Positions 18,000 to 26,919 of a stretch of 64,000 nucleotides of DNA are shown here, one piece after another. Position 1 is the stretch's first letter. Every line of letters begins with the position of its first letter. The DNA comes from Thiosocius sp963759055 (lineage in GTDB: Bacteria; Pseudomonadota; Gammaproteobacteria; Chromatiales; Chromatiaceae): NCBI GenBank assembly GCA_963759055.1, contig CAVWYD010000010.1:1-64000 (forward strand), written 5' to 3'. A program made the position numbers and the translations under genes. Under the pieces are notes generated by a model. It did not search any database. It saw only the letters and a list, made by a program, of their open reading frames with translations, and was not told the origin of the DNA.

Positions 18000-18885
18000 G
18001 CAGACCCAGCTTCAGTGCGTCTTCTTCTTTGGCCTTCGCTGCGCGGGCGGCGGCCTCGCTCATCCAGCGCCCGAAAGCCGCCGGCAGCGGTGTCGTCTCA
18101 CCGGTCTCGGACCAGCCGCGCTCGCGCGCCAGCTCACCGATCGCCTCCAGGCGTTGCTCGTCGAGCGGGTGACTGCTGAAAATGGCAGGCATCTCCTCGC
18201 GGCCTGATTTGTCGCGTTGCGCATGGATGACATTGAACAGGTCCTGGGCACCGCCGATATGACCGTACAGGCGCTGGACCGCCGCCAGCGCCTCAGTATC
18301 GGCCTCACGCTCCATCTCACGCGTGTAATGCAGCTGCGTGTAAAGCCCTGCGCTGCCGAGCACGGCGAGGTTGGGATCCCCGACCAGCAGGCCCAGCATC
18401 ACCTGGATCGCCGCACCCTGCCCGATCCCAACGATCGGATCACGGTGTTCCACATGCGCCATCTCGTGTGCCAGCAACATGGCAAGTGCATTCTCGTGCG
18501 GCAGCTGCTCCAGAAGACCCCGATACAGCAGGATATTGCCGCCCAGGGTTGCGAAGGCATTGAAGGTATCGTCGCCGCTCATCTGCAGGTGGACCTGCAT
18601 GCCGTCCGGCAGCGCCATCTCTTCGCTCAGCCGACCGCCGAGCTGCTCGAGGTAGGCCTGCAGTTCAGGCCCGGCGTCGTTACGCAACAGCGAAACGGGC
18701 GCCAACGCGGCCTCATGCTCGAACGGCAGCAGGCGCGCCAGTCGACCGCCGAACTGACCGAGCAGCCAGCTCAGCAAGATCAGCAGCAAAAGGGCACCAC
18801 CGGCCAGGACGAACAGCTCCTTCAGCGGATGCCGATCGCTGACGTTGATGCCTTCGGGAATCTGCGGGTTGCGATACTTCATCAA
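17956..18885 (-). CDS. M48 family membrane metalloprotease
   Basis: 309 residues with one N-terminal membrane segment (about 25-45, LFVLAGGALLLLILLSWL) and a peptidase M48 domain. The zinc motif is HEMAHVEH (HExxH, about residues 140-147), with the third ligand in EREAD about 50 residues later and SSHPLDEQR near the end, as in BepA/HtpX/LoiP relatives. Such proteases act in the periplasm in envelope quality control. It overlaps the upstream YbjQ-like gene by four bases (ATGA) and the convergent metG by 44 bases. The stop at 17956 lies within metG's last codons; this tail is not conserved-looking. Confidence 0.88.
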   Translation of the reverse strand: MMKYRNPQIPEGINVSDRHPLKELFVLAGGALLLLILLSWLLGQFGGRLARLLPFEHEAALAPVSLLRNDAGPELQAYLEQLGGRLSEEMALPDGMQVHLQMSGDDTFNAFATLGGNILLYRGLLEQLPHENALAMLLAHEMAHVEHRDPIVGIGQGAAIQVMLGLLVGDPNLAVLGSAGLYTQLHYTREMEREADTEALAAVQRLYGHIGGAQDLFNVIHAQRDKSGREEMPAIFSSHPLDEQRLEAIGELARERGWSETGETTPLPAAFGRWMSEAAARAAKAKEEDALKLGLPISPASRAGRLHPG

Positions 18886-19331
18886 CCGCGCGGATCGATC
18901 AGTGCCGTGCCGTAGGCCAGGACCTCGATGCTGCCGATGGAGTTGCCACGCCCCTTGGAGATCGAGGCCGTTTCATACTTGACGTTGAACACCATGGCGG
19001 CACCCAACGCGGCGGCCTGCTCCTTCATGCGCAGCAGCGACTCACGGCGCGCCCGGTCCAGCAGCGACTCGTACGAGGTGACGCGGCCCCCGAACAGATT
19101 GCGCAGGGCCGCCAGGAAGCGTTTGAAATAATCGACCGAGATCACCGTACTGCCGGTAACCAGCGCCTGCTCGTAGTGCGGCTCGAGCGGCGGATAACGC
19201 GAGGCTATCGCGGGCAGGGCATTGAACCTGCCCTCGCGCTCGATGATGGAACGGTAGTGCCGGCGCTCGGCATACTGACCGACGCCGTAGCCCAGCGAGA
19301 GCAGCACCAGGAAGATGATGAGATCGTACAT
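18882..19331 (-). CDS. Membrane-anchored YbjQ-like protein
   Basis: 149 residues: an N-terminal membrane helix (LIIFLVLLSLGYGVGQYA), then a YbjQ/UPF0145-type domain (VTGSTVISVDYFKRFLAALRN, a GGRVTSYESLLDRARRE motif, AAALGAAMVFNVKYET, VLAYGTA). The FGG-x-SYESL and GAxxxxNVxxxT elements are shared with the gene just upstream (19331-19645), so the two are paralogues, one anchored and one soluble. It overlaps its neighbours by one and four bases, giving a tight three-gene unit with the M48 protease. YbjQ proteins are pentameric and of unknown function. Confidence 0.8.
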   Translation of the reverse strand: MYDLIIFLVLLSLGYGVGQYAERRHYRSIIEREGRFNALPAIASRYPPLEPHYEQALVTGSTVISVDYFKRFLAALRNLFGGRVTSYESLLDRARRESLLRMKEQAAALGAAMVFNVKYETASISKGRGNSIGSIEVLAYGTALIDPRG

Positions 19332-19645
19332 CAGTCGAGAATCACGGCCGTGCCGTACACATAGATCTCCGCTGCGCCCTGGGCCACGCTGGACGTGGAA
19401 AAGCGCACGTTCAGGATCGCGTTGGCGCCCACCGCCTCGGCCTGCTGCTGCAGGCGTTGCATGGCCTCTTCGCGCGACTCCTGCAACAGCTCGGTATAGC
19501 CTTTCAGCTCGCCGCCAAAGATGTTCTTGAGACCGGCCATGATGTCGCGACCGACATGCTTGGCACGCACCGAACTCCCCTGCACCAGGCCCAGGTGTTC
19601 GATCACGCGACGCCCCGGTATCAATTCCATGTTACTGATCAACAT
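19331..19645 (-). CDS. ybjQ: YbjQ/UPF0145 family protein
   Basis: 104 residues matching the full-length soluble YbjQ family (DUF74). Visible elements are GLVQGSSVRAKHVGRDIMAG, NIFGGELKGYTELLQESREEAM, AEAVGANAILNVRFST and VYGTAVIL. First gene of a unit with 18882-19331 and the M48 protease; the next gene starts within the last base of its stop. Function is unknown; the family's pentamer has led to suggestions of metal or ligand binding. Confidence 0.88.
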   Translation of the reverse strand: MLISNMELIPGRRVIEHLGLVQGSSVRAKHVGRDIMAGLKNIFGGELKGYTELLQESREEAMQRLQQQAEAVGANAILNVRFSTSSVAQGAAEIYVYGTAVILD

Positions 19646-19716
19646 GCCGAAATAACCTCAATTGTGGAAAACGTTATCGCAGGTCATTCGGGCGGCTGGG
19701 CGAGGCCGCGCCCTCA

Positions 19717-20682
19717 TCAACCTCGCGTGAACTGCAGCAACTGCACGCTGAACAGCGCATCATCATCCAGCCAGACCGCCTGCTGGCGAAAACCCGCGCG
19801 CATCGCCAGCTCGCCGAATTCCTTCACCGTGTACTTGTAGGAATTCTCGGTGTGAATCCCCTCGCCCGGTTCGAATGAATAGGTCCTGTCTTCGATACGG
19901 ATCTGTTGCCGCAACCGGCTGATCAGGTGCATCTCGATCCGACCCGGCAAGGGACTGTAGAACGCATAGTGTTCGAAGGTATCCGGATCGAGATCCGTAT
20001 CCAGCTCGGAGCGGATACGCCTTAACAGATTCAGATTGAACGCTGCAGTGACCCCCACGGCGTCGTTGTAGGCCGCGTTGAGCACACCGACAGGCTTTTT
20101 CAGGTCGACGCCGATCAGAAAATGGCCGTCACGACCGACCATTTCGCCAACGTCGGCCAGCAGGCGCACCGCGTCGTCCGGATCGAAATTGCCGATACTC
20201 GAACCTGGGAAGAACCCCACCTTGTGTGCCGACAGATCACCATGCGGGATCTCCAGGCCGGCACTGAAATCGACACAGGCTGCATGCACCTCGAGCCAGG
20301 GATAATCCCGGGCCAGCGCCTGGGTCGAGGTCAGCAAGAACTCTTTCGAGATATCCACCCCGACATAGGCACTCGGACGCAGCTGCTCCAGCAGCAGACG
20401 AACCTTCTTGCTTGCACCACTACCCAGTTCAACCAGCAGGCATTCGGCACCGATCAGTTCTGCCAGTTCCGGCAGGGCACGTTGCAGAATCGCGGTCTCG
20501 GTGCGCGTCTGGTAGTACTCAGGCAATTCGCAGATCTGGTCAAACAGCTCCGAACCGCGTTCGTCGTAGAAGAATTTCGGCGGAATGGCACGCGGCTCGG
20601 CGGACAAGCCGTCAAGGACCTCGCGGCGCAGATCGGCCACACCCGGATGCGCATCGAAGAGTTCGACACCCCGGGGACTCAT
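19717..20682 (-). CDS. EgtD-like histidine N-alpha-methyltransferase
   Basis: 321 residues, the usual EgtD size. The opening LSAEPRAIPPKFFYDERGSELFDQI and YYQTRTETAIL match the DUF2260/EgtD family. Then come the SAM-binding strand VELGSGASKKVRLLLE, VGVDISKEFL, FPGSSIGNFDPDDA, LIGVDLKKP and the C-terminal EGIHTENSYKYT. EgtD trimethylates histidine to hercynine, the first step of ergothioneine. No egtB, egtC or egtE lies near. In bacteria with an ergothioneine pathway egtB is often adjacent, so either it is elsewhere or this enzyme serves another methylated histidine. The start at 20682 (MSPRGVELF) matches family N-termini. Confidence 0.85.
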   Translation of the reverse strand: MSPRGVELFDAHPGVADLRREVLDGLSAEPRAIPPKFFYDERGSELFDQICELPEYYQTRTETAILQRALPELAELIGAECLLVELGSGASKKVRLLLEQLRPSAYVGVDISKEFLLTSTQALARDYPWLEVHAACVDFSAGLEIPHGDLSAHKVGFFPGSSIGNFDPDDAVRLLADVGEMVGRDGHFLIGVDLKKPVGVLNAAYNDAVGVTAAFNLNLLRRIRSELDTDLDPDTFEHYAFYSPLPGRIEMHLISRLRQQIRIEDRTYSFEPGEGIHTENSYKYTVKEFGELAMRAGFRQQAVWLDDDALFSVQLLQFTRG

Positions 20683-21054
20683 CGAAACATCTCCCGAGAC
20701 AGCGACCCGGCCGGTACGCAGGGGGCTGTTCGGGAAAAAGTGAGCGAAAATCAGGCCGCACAGGATCCTCGGGGCATGGTTCGGGTGCCAGAACGTCACC
20801 CTGCCCCAGACCCCAGACGGGGTCAAGACGCAAAAAAGCCTCTCTCGAAACGGGGCTTTAGCCGGCCAGCGGACCCGACAGGGGAGGCTGGGATTGGTAA
20901 ACTGCGCAATTCGGATCTGCATCCCGGCCATTGCAGCTGGATTTGCGCAATCGCAAGGCACAGATGCTCCCGATCGGTTAAACAGACGGCCGGGTTTGAA
21001 CAGGCGCGCGGACTCGTTCGGCCCCCAGACCCGATTCATTGACGCGAAGGCCCG
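20683..21054. other. Spacer upstream of rnf operon
   Basis: No gene is seen in about 370 bases between the divergent egtD-like gene and rnfA. It presumably holds the promoters of both. A weak hairpin (AAAAAAGCC...GGCTTT near 20829-20857) is present. I could not single out convincing -35/-10 boxes. Confidence 0.5.
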
Positions 21055-21636
21055 ATGACTGAATACGCACTGATACTGGTCAGCACCGTCCTGGTGAACA
21101 ATTTCGTCCTGGTGAAATTCCTGGGCCTGTGCCCGTTCATGGGCGTTTCGCGCAAGCTCGAGACCGCCATGGGGATGGGCCTGGCGACCACCTTCGTGCT
21201 CACCCTGTCTTCTGTCAGCAGCTACCTGGTGAACGAATACATCCTGGTGCCGCTTGGGGTGGCCTACCTGCGCACCATCGCGTTCATCCTGGTGATCGCC
21301 GTGGTGGTGCAGTTCACCGAAATGGTGATGCACAAGACCAGCCCGCTGCTGTATCAGGTGTTGGGCATCTTCCTGCCGCTGATCACCACCAACTGCGCCG
21401 TGCTTGGCGTGGCGTTGCTCAATATCCAGGAGCAGCACAGCTTCGTCGAGTCCGCGCTGTATGGCTTCGGCGCCGCGATCGGTTTCTCTCTGGTCCTGGT
21501 GCTGTTCGCCGCGGTGCGTGAACGCGTGGCTGTTGCCGATGTCCCGGAACCCTTCCAGGGCAATGCCATCGCGCTTGTGACCGCCGGCCTGATGTCGATG
21601 GCGTTCATGGGCTTCGCCGGACTGGTCAGGGGATGA
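21055..21636 (+). CDS. rnfA: Rnf complex subunit RnfA
   Basis: 193 residues, six membrane helices. RnfA and RnfE form the membrane core of the Rnf ferredoxin:NAD+ oxidoreductase, which couples electron flow to ion transport. The opening YALILVSTVLVNNFVLVKFL and CPFMGVSRKLETAMGMGLA with its conserved Cys are characteristic, as is the second-half Cys in ITTNCAVLGVAL (Fe-S ligands between RnfA and RnfE). ATGA overlap with rnfB at 21633. First gene of rnfABCDGE-nth. Confidence 0.96.
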   Translation: MTEYALILVSTVLVNNFVLVKFLGLCPFMGVSRKLETAMGMGLATTFVLTLSSVSSYLVNEYILVPLGVAYLRTIAFILVIAVVVQFTEMVMHKTSPLLYQVLGIFLPLITTNCAVLGVALLNIQEQHSFVESALYGFGAAIGFSLVLVLFAAVRERVAVADVPEPFQGNAIALVTAGLMSMAFMGFAGLVRG

Positions 21637-22190
21637 TCGCCGCAATCCTCACCATCGCCGCCCTGGCCACCGTATTCGGGCTGATACTCGGCTACTCGGC
21701 GATCCGCTTCCGGGTCGAGGGTGACCCTATCGCCGACCAGGTCGACGCCCTGCTGCCGCAGACCCAATGCGGTCAATGCAGCTTTGCCGGATGTCGCCCC
21801 TACGCCGAGGCAATCGCTGCCGGCGAGGCCGAGATCAACCGCTGCCCGCCCGGCGGCGAGGCGACCATGATCGCACTGGCCGAATTGCTTGGCCGGGACC
21901 CGGTTCCGCTGGAGGACGAGGAAGCCGCCGAAAAGCCGAAATCTGTCGCCTATATCGTCGAAGACGAATGTATAGGCTGCACCCTGTGTATCCAGGCCTG
22001 CCCGGTGGATGCCATCCTGGGTGCCGCAAAACAGATGCATACGGTGATCATCGACGAATGCACCGGTTGTGAACTGTGCCTGCCGCCCTGCCCCGTCGAG
22101 TGCATTCACATGCACCCGCTGGAGGCTACCCCCGAGACCTGGAAATGGCCCTTCCCGGAACACAGACCGGCGGAGGCCGCCAATGGCTGA
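21633..22190 (+). CDS. rnfB: Rnf complex subunit RnfB (Fe-S)
   Basis: 185 residues. An N-terminal membrane helix (AAILTIAALATVFGLILGYS) leads into the 4Fe-4S domain CGQCSFAGCRPYAEAI with CPPGG. Then come two ferredoxin-type clusters, CIGCTLCIQACPVD and CTGCELCLPPCPVE. RnfB accepts electrons from ferredoxin. It overlaps rnfA by four bases and rnfC by eight. Confidence 0.96.
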   Translation: MIAAILTIAALATVFGLILGYSAIRFRVEGDPIADQVDALLPQTQCGQCSFAGCRPYAEAIAAGEAEINRCPPGGEATMIALAELLGRDPVPLEDEEAAEKPKSVAYIVEDECIGCTLCIQACPVDAILGAAKQMHTVIIDECTGCELCLPPCPVECIHMHPLEATPETWKWPFPEHRPAEAANG

Positions 22191-23757
22191 GCAGCACACC
22201 ATCTGGTCGTTTCACGGCGGCCTGCACCTGGACGATCACAAGGAGGAATCCAATCAGCGCCCGGTGCAGGATCTGCCACTGCCCCGTCGCCTGATCCTGC
22301 CGCTGCAACAGCATATCGGCCAGAGCGCCGAACCCGTTGTGGAGGTCGGTGAGTCGGTAAAGAAAGGCCAGATCGTGGCCCGAGCACCCGATTACGTCAG
22401 CGCCCCGATTCACGCACCGACATCGGGTCGCGTGCTGGAGATCGAGGCCATGCCGATCGCCCACCCCTCCGGCCTCAGCGACACCTGCATCGTGATCGAA
22501 CCCGACGGCGATGATGCCTGGGATGAGCTTCCCGAGCCGATGACCGAGTTCACGGCGCAATCCGCCGCAGACCTGCGCGAACGCATCCGCTGGGCCGGCA
22601 TCGTCGGCATGGGCGGCGCCGCCTTCCCGACAGCGGTGAAAGTGAATACGGGTGGGCAGACCGGCATCGACACCCTGGTCATCAATGCCGCGGAGTGCGA
22701 ACCCTACATCACCTGCGACGACGCACTGATGCGCGAGCGTGCCGACGATGTCATCGACGGTGCCGCCATATTTCGCCACCTGATCGGCGCGCGCCAATGC
22801 CTGATCGGCATCGAAGACAACAAGCCGGAGGCGGCCTCGGCACTGCGCCAGGCGATCAGCGACAAGGGTGACCGCGAGACCGAGGTGGTCGTGGTGCCTA
22901 CACGCTACCCAAGCGGCGGTGAAAAGCAGCTCATCAGGCTGCTCACCGGTCGCGAGGTCCCTTCAAACGGCCTGCCGGCCGCGATCGGGGTGCTGTGCCA
23001 GAACGTGGCGACCGCCGTGGCGGTGGCGGATGCGGTACTGCGCGGCCGCCCACTGATCGACCGCATCGTCACCCTGAGTGGTCAGGGTGTACGGCAACCC
23101 GGCAACTTCCGCGTTGCCCTGGGTACGCCGATCGACTTCCTGATCGCACAGGCGGGCGGTTACAGCGACCAGGCACACCAGCTCCTGCTGGGCGGACCCA
23201 TGATGGGTTTCGGACTGCATACCGACCAGGTGCCGGTCACCAAGGCGGCGAACTGCGTGCTTGCACTGTCAGCTGCGGAGGCCCCCGAGCCGCCCGCGGA
23301 ACGCCCGTGCATCCGCTGCGGCGAGTGCGTCCAGGTCTGCCCGGCACAACTCCTGCCACAACAGATGTTCTGGCATGCGCGTGCACACGATTTCGACAGG
23401 ATCCAGGAATATCACCTGTTCGACTGCATCGAATGCGGCTGCTGCGCCTATGTCTGTCCGGCGAATATCCCGCTGGTGCATTACTACCGCTACGCCAAGA
23501 CCGAGATCTGGACCCAGGAACGCGACCGCGAGAAATCCGATCTGGCACGTCGGCGACATGAGGCTCGACAGGCGCGGCTGGAACGGCTCGAGCAGGAGCG
23601 CAAATCACGTTTGCGCAAGAAGAAAGAGGCCTTGGATAAAAAGTCCGGCGGAGGCGCAGACGACTCGAAAAAGGCCGCCATCCAGGCAGCCATGCAGCGT
23701 GTGGCCGAGAAGAAGGCCGCACAGCAGGCCGAATCACAAACCTCGGACAGCGATTAA
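22183..23757 (+). CDS. rnfC: Rnf complex subunit RnfC
   Basis: 524 residues from ATG at 22183 (MAEQHTIWSFHGG), which overlaps the rnfB stop by eight bases and is the family start; the longer upstream frame is not used. A soluble NADH-binding-like domain contains GMGGAAFPTAVK and INAAECEPYITCDD. A SLBB-like region and two 4Fe-4S motifs, CIRCGECVQVCP and CIECGCCAYVCP, follow. The last about 75 residues are a Lys-, Glu- and Arg-rich helix (DREKSDLARRRHE, EEKKAAQQAE-like), as in other gammaproteobacterial RnfC. RnfC is the NAD(H) site of the complex. Confidence 0.95.
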   Translation: MAEQHTIWSFHGGLHLDDHKEESNQRPVQDLPLPRRLILPLQQHIGQSAEPVVEVGESVKKGQIVARAPDYVSAPIHAPTSGRVLEIEAMPIAHPSGLSDTCIVIEPDGDDAWDELPEPMTEFTAQSAADLRERIRWAGIVGMGGAAFPTAVKVNTGGQTGIDTLVINAAECEPYITCDDALMRERADDVIDGAAIFRHLIGARQCLIGIEDNKPEAASALRQAISDKGDRETEVVVVPTRYPSGGEKQLIRLLTGREVPSNGLPAAIGVLCQNVATAVAVADAVLRGRPLIDRIVTLSGQGVRQPGNFRVALGTPIDFLIAQAGGYSDQAHQLLLGGPMMGFGLHTDQVPVTKAANCVLALSAAEAPEPPAERPCIRCGECVQVCPAQLLPQQMFWHARAHDFDRIQEYHLFDCIECGCCAYVCPANIPLVHYYRYAKTEIWTQERDREKSDLARRRHEARQARLERLEQERKSRLRKKKEALDKKSGGGADDSKKAAIQAAMQRVAEKKAAQQAESQTSDSD

Positions 23758-23767
23758 GGTCCCAGTC

Positions 23768-24811
23768 ATGCAGTTTGTCACCCACAGTTCGCCGCACCTC
23801 GTCGGCCCAAAGAACGTGACCCAGGTCATGGGCCTGGTGCTGCTCGCCCTGGTGCCCGGCACGCTGGCACTGGTGTGGTATTTCGGCTGGGGTGTGTTGA
23901 TCAACCTGGTGATCGCGACCCTTACCGCAGTCGCGGCCGAGGCCGCGGTGTTGCGCCTGCGCCGGCGCCCGGTCGGTACCACCCTGATCGACCTGAGCGC
24001 GATCGTCACCGCCTGGCTGCTGGCACTTGCACTGCCGCCCCTGCTGCCCTGGTGGCAGACCGTTACCGGTACGGTCTTCGCCATCGTCGTCGCCAAGCAG
24101 CTCTTCGGCGGCATCGGATTCAACCCCTTCAACCCGGCGATGGCCGGTTATGTACTGCTGCTGGTGTCTTTTCCGGTCACCATGACCCGCTGGCTGCCGC
24201 CCGACGTAATCAGCGGCAATGCAATCTCACTGGCAGACTCGCTGCACATGATCTTCAGCGGTACGCCGCCCCTCGGGCAGACCTGGGACGCCATCACCAG
24301 CGCCACGCCACTGGACCAGATGCGGACCGAGCTGTCGCAGAACCGGATGATCAGCGAGATCCGCCAGAGCCCGCTATGGGGCGACTTCGGTGGTCTCGGC
24401 TGGGAATGGATCGGGAACTGGTTCCTGCTCGGCGGACTGTTTCTGATCTGGCGTCGCGTCATCAGCTGGCGGATCCCGATCAGCATGTTGGGCGCACTGT
24501 TGCTGATCGCCGGGCTGTTCTGGATGATCGACCCGGAGACCCATCCTTTCCCCGCGTTCCACCTGTTCAGCGGTGGCGCCATCCTCGGCGCCTTCTTCAT
24601 CGCCACCGACCCGGTCTCGGCCAGTACCACGCCGCGCGGCCAGCTGGTGTACGGCGCGCTGATCGGCCTGTTCGTGTTCATCATCCGCACCTGGGGCGGC
24701 TATCCCGACGCGGTGGCCTTCTCGGTGTTGCTGCTCAATATGGCCGCACCGACCATCGACTACTACACGCAGCCGCGTGTATTCGGCCAGCCCGGGGACC
24801 GGGATGCGTAG
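23768..24811 (+). CDS. rnfD: Rnf complex subunit RnfD
   Basis: 347 residues with about ten membrane helices and two Na+/NQR-like halves (KQLFGGIGFNPFNPAMAGYV in the first). DPVSASTTPRG near residue 285 contains the Thr used for covalent FMN in RnfD/NqrB. ATG at 23768 (MQFVTHSSPHL) was chosen because the hydrophobic core begins about 20 residues later, as in the family. Its TAG overlaps the start of rnfG at 24804. Confidence 0.94.
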   Translation: MQFVTHSSPHLVGPKNVTQVMGLVLLALVPGTLALVWYFGWGVLINLVIATLTAVAAEAAVLRLRRRPVGTTLIDLSAIVTAWLLALALPPLLPWWQTVTGTVFAIVVAKQLFGGIGFNPFNPAMAGYVLLLVSFPVTMTRWLPPDVISGNAISLADSLHMIFSGTPPLGQTWDAITSATPLDQMRTELSQNRMISEIRQSPLWGDFGGLGWEWIGNWFLLGGLFLIWRRVISWRIPISMLGALLLIAGLFWMIDPETHPFPAFHLFSGGAILGAFFIATDPVSASTTPRGQLVYGALIGLFVFIIRTWGGYPDAVAFSVLLLNMAAPTIDYYTQPRVFGQPGDRDA

Positions 24812-25445
24812 TCTGCCCGTACTGATCTCGGGCGTACTGCTCGGCCTGTTCGGCGTGCTGGGTGCGGGCCTGGTCGGACTCAGTCACGAAGGCACCGCCG
24901 AGCGCATCGCGCGCAATGAGCGCGAGGCACTGCTGCACCAGCTCCATGTCCTGGTGCCAAAGGAGCAGATCGACAACGACATGCTCAATGATGTGATCGA
25001 GGTGTCTGCACCCGAGGCTCTGGGGGCCGAGAAAACCCTGGTCTATCTCGGCCGCCGCGAGGGCCAGCCCGTTGCAGCCGTGTTGAGTCCGGTGATTACC
25101 CAGGGCTACAGTGGCCCCATACAGATGATCGTGGCCATTCAGACCGACGGCCGCCTCGCCGGGGTCCGCGTCCTGTCGCACCGTGAGACACCGGGTCTGG
25201 GAGACAAGATCGAGGTCGAGCGTTCAGACTGGATCCTGGACTTCGCCGGCAAATCACTGCTGCAGCCGGCGCCCTCCGCCTGGCAGGTGAAGCGCGATGG
25301 CGGCGCGTTCGACCAGTTCACCGGCGCGACCATCACGCCGCGTGCGATCGTCGGTGGCGTCAGGGCCGCGCTGGAATACTTCGGCGAACACAAACTCCGG
25401 CTGTTCGACAAGGAACAGCCGCAAGAGGAAAAGACCAATGGATGA
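24804..25445 (+). CDS. rnfG: Rnf complex subunit RnfG (FMN)
   Basis: 213 residues with one N-terminal helix (VLISGVLLGLFGVLGAGLVGL) and a periplasmic FMN-binding domain. The flavinylation site is visible as FDQFTGATITPRAIV, with the Thr of TGAT expected to carry FMN through a phosphodiester bond made by ApbE. No apbE lies in this window, so it must be elsewhere. The gene overlaps both rnfD and rnfE by eight bases. Confidence 0.95.
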   Translation: MRSLPVLISGVLLGLFGVLGAGLVGLSHEGTAERIARNEREALLHQLHVLVPKEQIDNDMLNDVIEVSAPEALGAEKTLVYLGRREGQPVAAVLSPVITQGYSGPIQMIVAIQTDGRLAGVRVLSHRETPGLGDKIEVERSDWILDFAGKSLLQPAPSAWQVKRDGGAFDQFTGATITPRAIVGGVRAALEYFGEHKLRLFDKEQPQEEKTNG

Positions 25446-26121
25446 CGGTTACCGGAATATCGTGCTCGGCGGCCTCTGGAACAACAACCAGGCGCTGGTT
25501 GCACTGCTCGGCCTGTGTCCCCTGCTGGCCGTTTCCAACACCCTGATCAACGGCCTCGGCCTGGGACTGGCGACCACCCTGGTGCTGGTCCTGTCCAATG
25601 TCTCCGTCTCCACCATCCGCCACTGGGTACGCCCCGAGATCCGTCTGCCGGTATTCGTCCTGATCATTGCCTCTTTCGTCACAACGGTCGAGCTGGTGAT
25701 GAATGCCTACTTCCACGGCCTGTACAAGGTGCTCGGCATCTTCATCCCGCTGATCGTCACCAACTGCGCGATCATCGGCCGCGCCGAGGCCTTCGCGTCG
25801 CGTAACCCCGTACCCCGCGCGCTGGTCGATGGCCTGTCGATCGGGATCGGCTTCACCCTCGCGCTGGTCGTACTGGGCGGCGGCCGCGAACTGGTCGGCC
25901 AGGGCACCTTGTTCGACGGTGCCCAGCTGATGTTCGGTGAAACCGCCAGAAGCTGGCGTTGGACCATCAGTGAAGACTATCCCGGCGCGCTCCTGGCCAT
26001 CCTTCCACCCGGTGCCTTTCTCGGGCTCGGCATGATGATCGCGTTGAAGAACATCATCGACAAACGGCTCAGCCGGCGCGAAAAGACGCCGGCGGCGCAC
26101 GCCGAACCGGTCTCTGCCTGA
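25438..26121 (+). CDS. rnfE: Rnf complex subunit RnfE
   Basis: 227 residues, six helices, paralogue of RnfA. WNNNQALVALLGLCPLLAVS carries the conserved Cys, and FIPLIVTNCAIIGRAEAFA the second-half Cys, matching the RnfA pair. A longer periplasmic loop (LVGQGTLFDGAQLMFGET) is present, as usual. Last rnf gene; nth starts 48 bases later. Confidence 0.95.
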   Translation: MDDGYRNIVLGGLWNNNQALVALLGLCPLLAVSNTLINGLGLGLATTLVLVLSNVSVSTIRHWVRPEIRLPVFVLIIASFVTTVELVMNAYFHGLYKVLGIFIPLIVTNCAIIGRAEAFASRNPVPRALVDGLSIGIGFTLALVVLGGGRELVGQGTLFDGAQLMFGETARSWRWTISEDYPGALLAILPPGAFLGLGMMIALKNIIDKRLSRREKTPAAHAEPVSA

Positions 26122-26168
26122 GTCGGCTTCAAGGACTCCAACTTTGCGCACCACCCGGGCCGGCCACC

Positions 26169-26801
26169 ATGAACAAGGCAAAACGCCAGGAAATCTTCGA
26201 GCGACTGCGCGCCGCAAACCCGCATCCCACGACCGAACTCAACTTTTCCAGTCCGTTCGAGCTGTTGATTGCGGTCATCCTGTCTGCACAGGCCACCGAC
26301 AAGGGCGTCAACAAGGCAACCGCCAGACTGTTCCCGGTGGCCAATTCACCGCAGGCGATCCATGCGCTCGGTGTGGAGGGCCTGAAGGAATACATAAAAA
26401 CGATCGGTCTGTTCAACAGCAAGGCGAAAAACATCATCCAGACCTGCGAGATACTCATCCGCCGGCACGACGGCGAGGTACCTGCGGACCGGGCCGCTCT
26501 GGAGGCCCTGCCGGGTGTCGGGCGCAAAACCGCGAACGTGGTGCTGAACACCGCTTTCGGCCAGGCGACCATGGCGGTCGATACACATATATTCAGGGTC
26601 TCCAACCGGACCCGCATCGCGCCCGGGAAAACCGTCCTCGAGGTGGAAAAGCGTCTTTTGCGGCTGGTGCCGGATGAGTTTCTGATCGATGCCCACCACT
26701 GGCTTATCCTGCACGGCAGATACACCTGCCTCGCACGCAAACCCCGCTGCGGCTCCTGCCTGATCGAGGACCTGTGCGAATACCGGCACAAGACCGAATA
26801 A
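26169..26801 (+). CDS. nth: Endonuclease III
   Basis: 210 residues, the E. coli size. A DNA glycosylase/AP lyase for oxidised pyrimidines. The helix-hairpin-helix LPGVGRKTANVV contains the catalytic Lys, and VDTHIFRVSNR the Asp. The 4Fe-4S cluster is C-x6-C-x2-C-x5-C at the C-terminus (CLARKPRCGSCLIEDLC). It follows rnfE in the typical gammaproteobacterial order. Confidence 0.97.
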   Translation: MNKAKRQEIFERLRAANPHPTTELNFSSPFELLIAVILSAQATDKGVNKATARLFPVANSPQAIHALGVEGLKEYIKTIGLFNSKAKNIIQTCEILIRRHDGEVPADRAALEALPGVGRKTANVVLNTAFGQATMAVDTHIFRVSNRTRIAPGKTVLEVEKRLLRLVPDEFLIDAHHWLILHGRYTCLARKPRCGSCLIEDLCEYRHKTE

Positions 26802-26919
26802 TCCAGATGCGACGAACCACCGGGCATAAACTGTGCGGAAATTCACCTTTCGGGTCTTCTAGCCACTGCCACCTGTGTGGCACCATGCCGCTTCGACCAA
26901 TCAGGGACCACCGAGTTTG

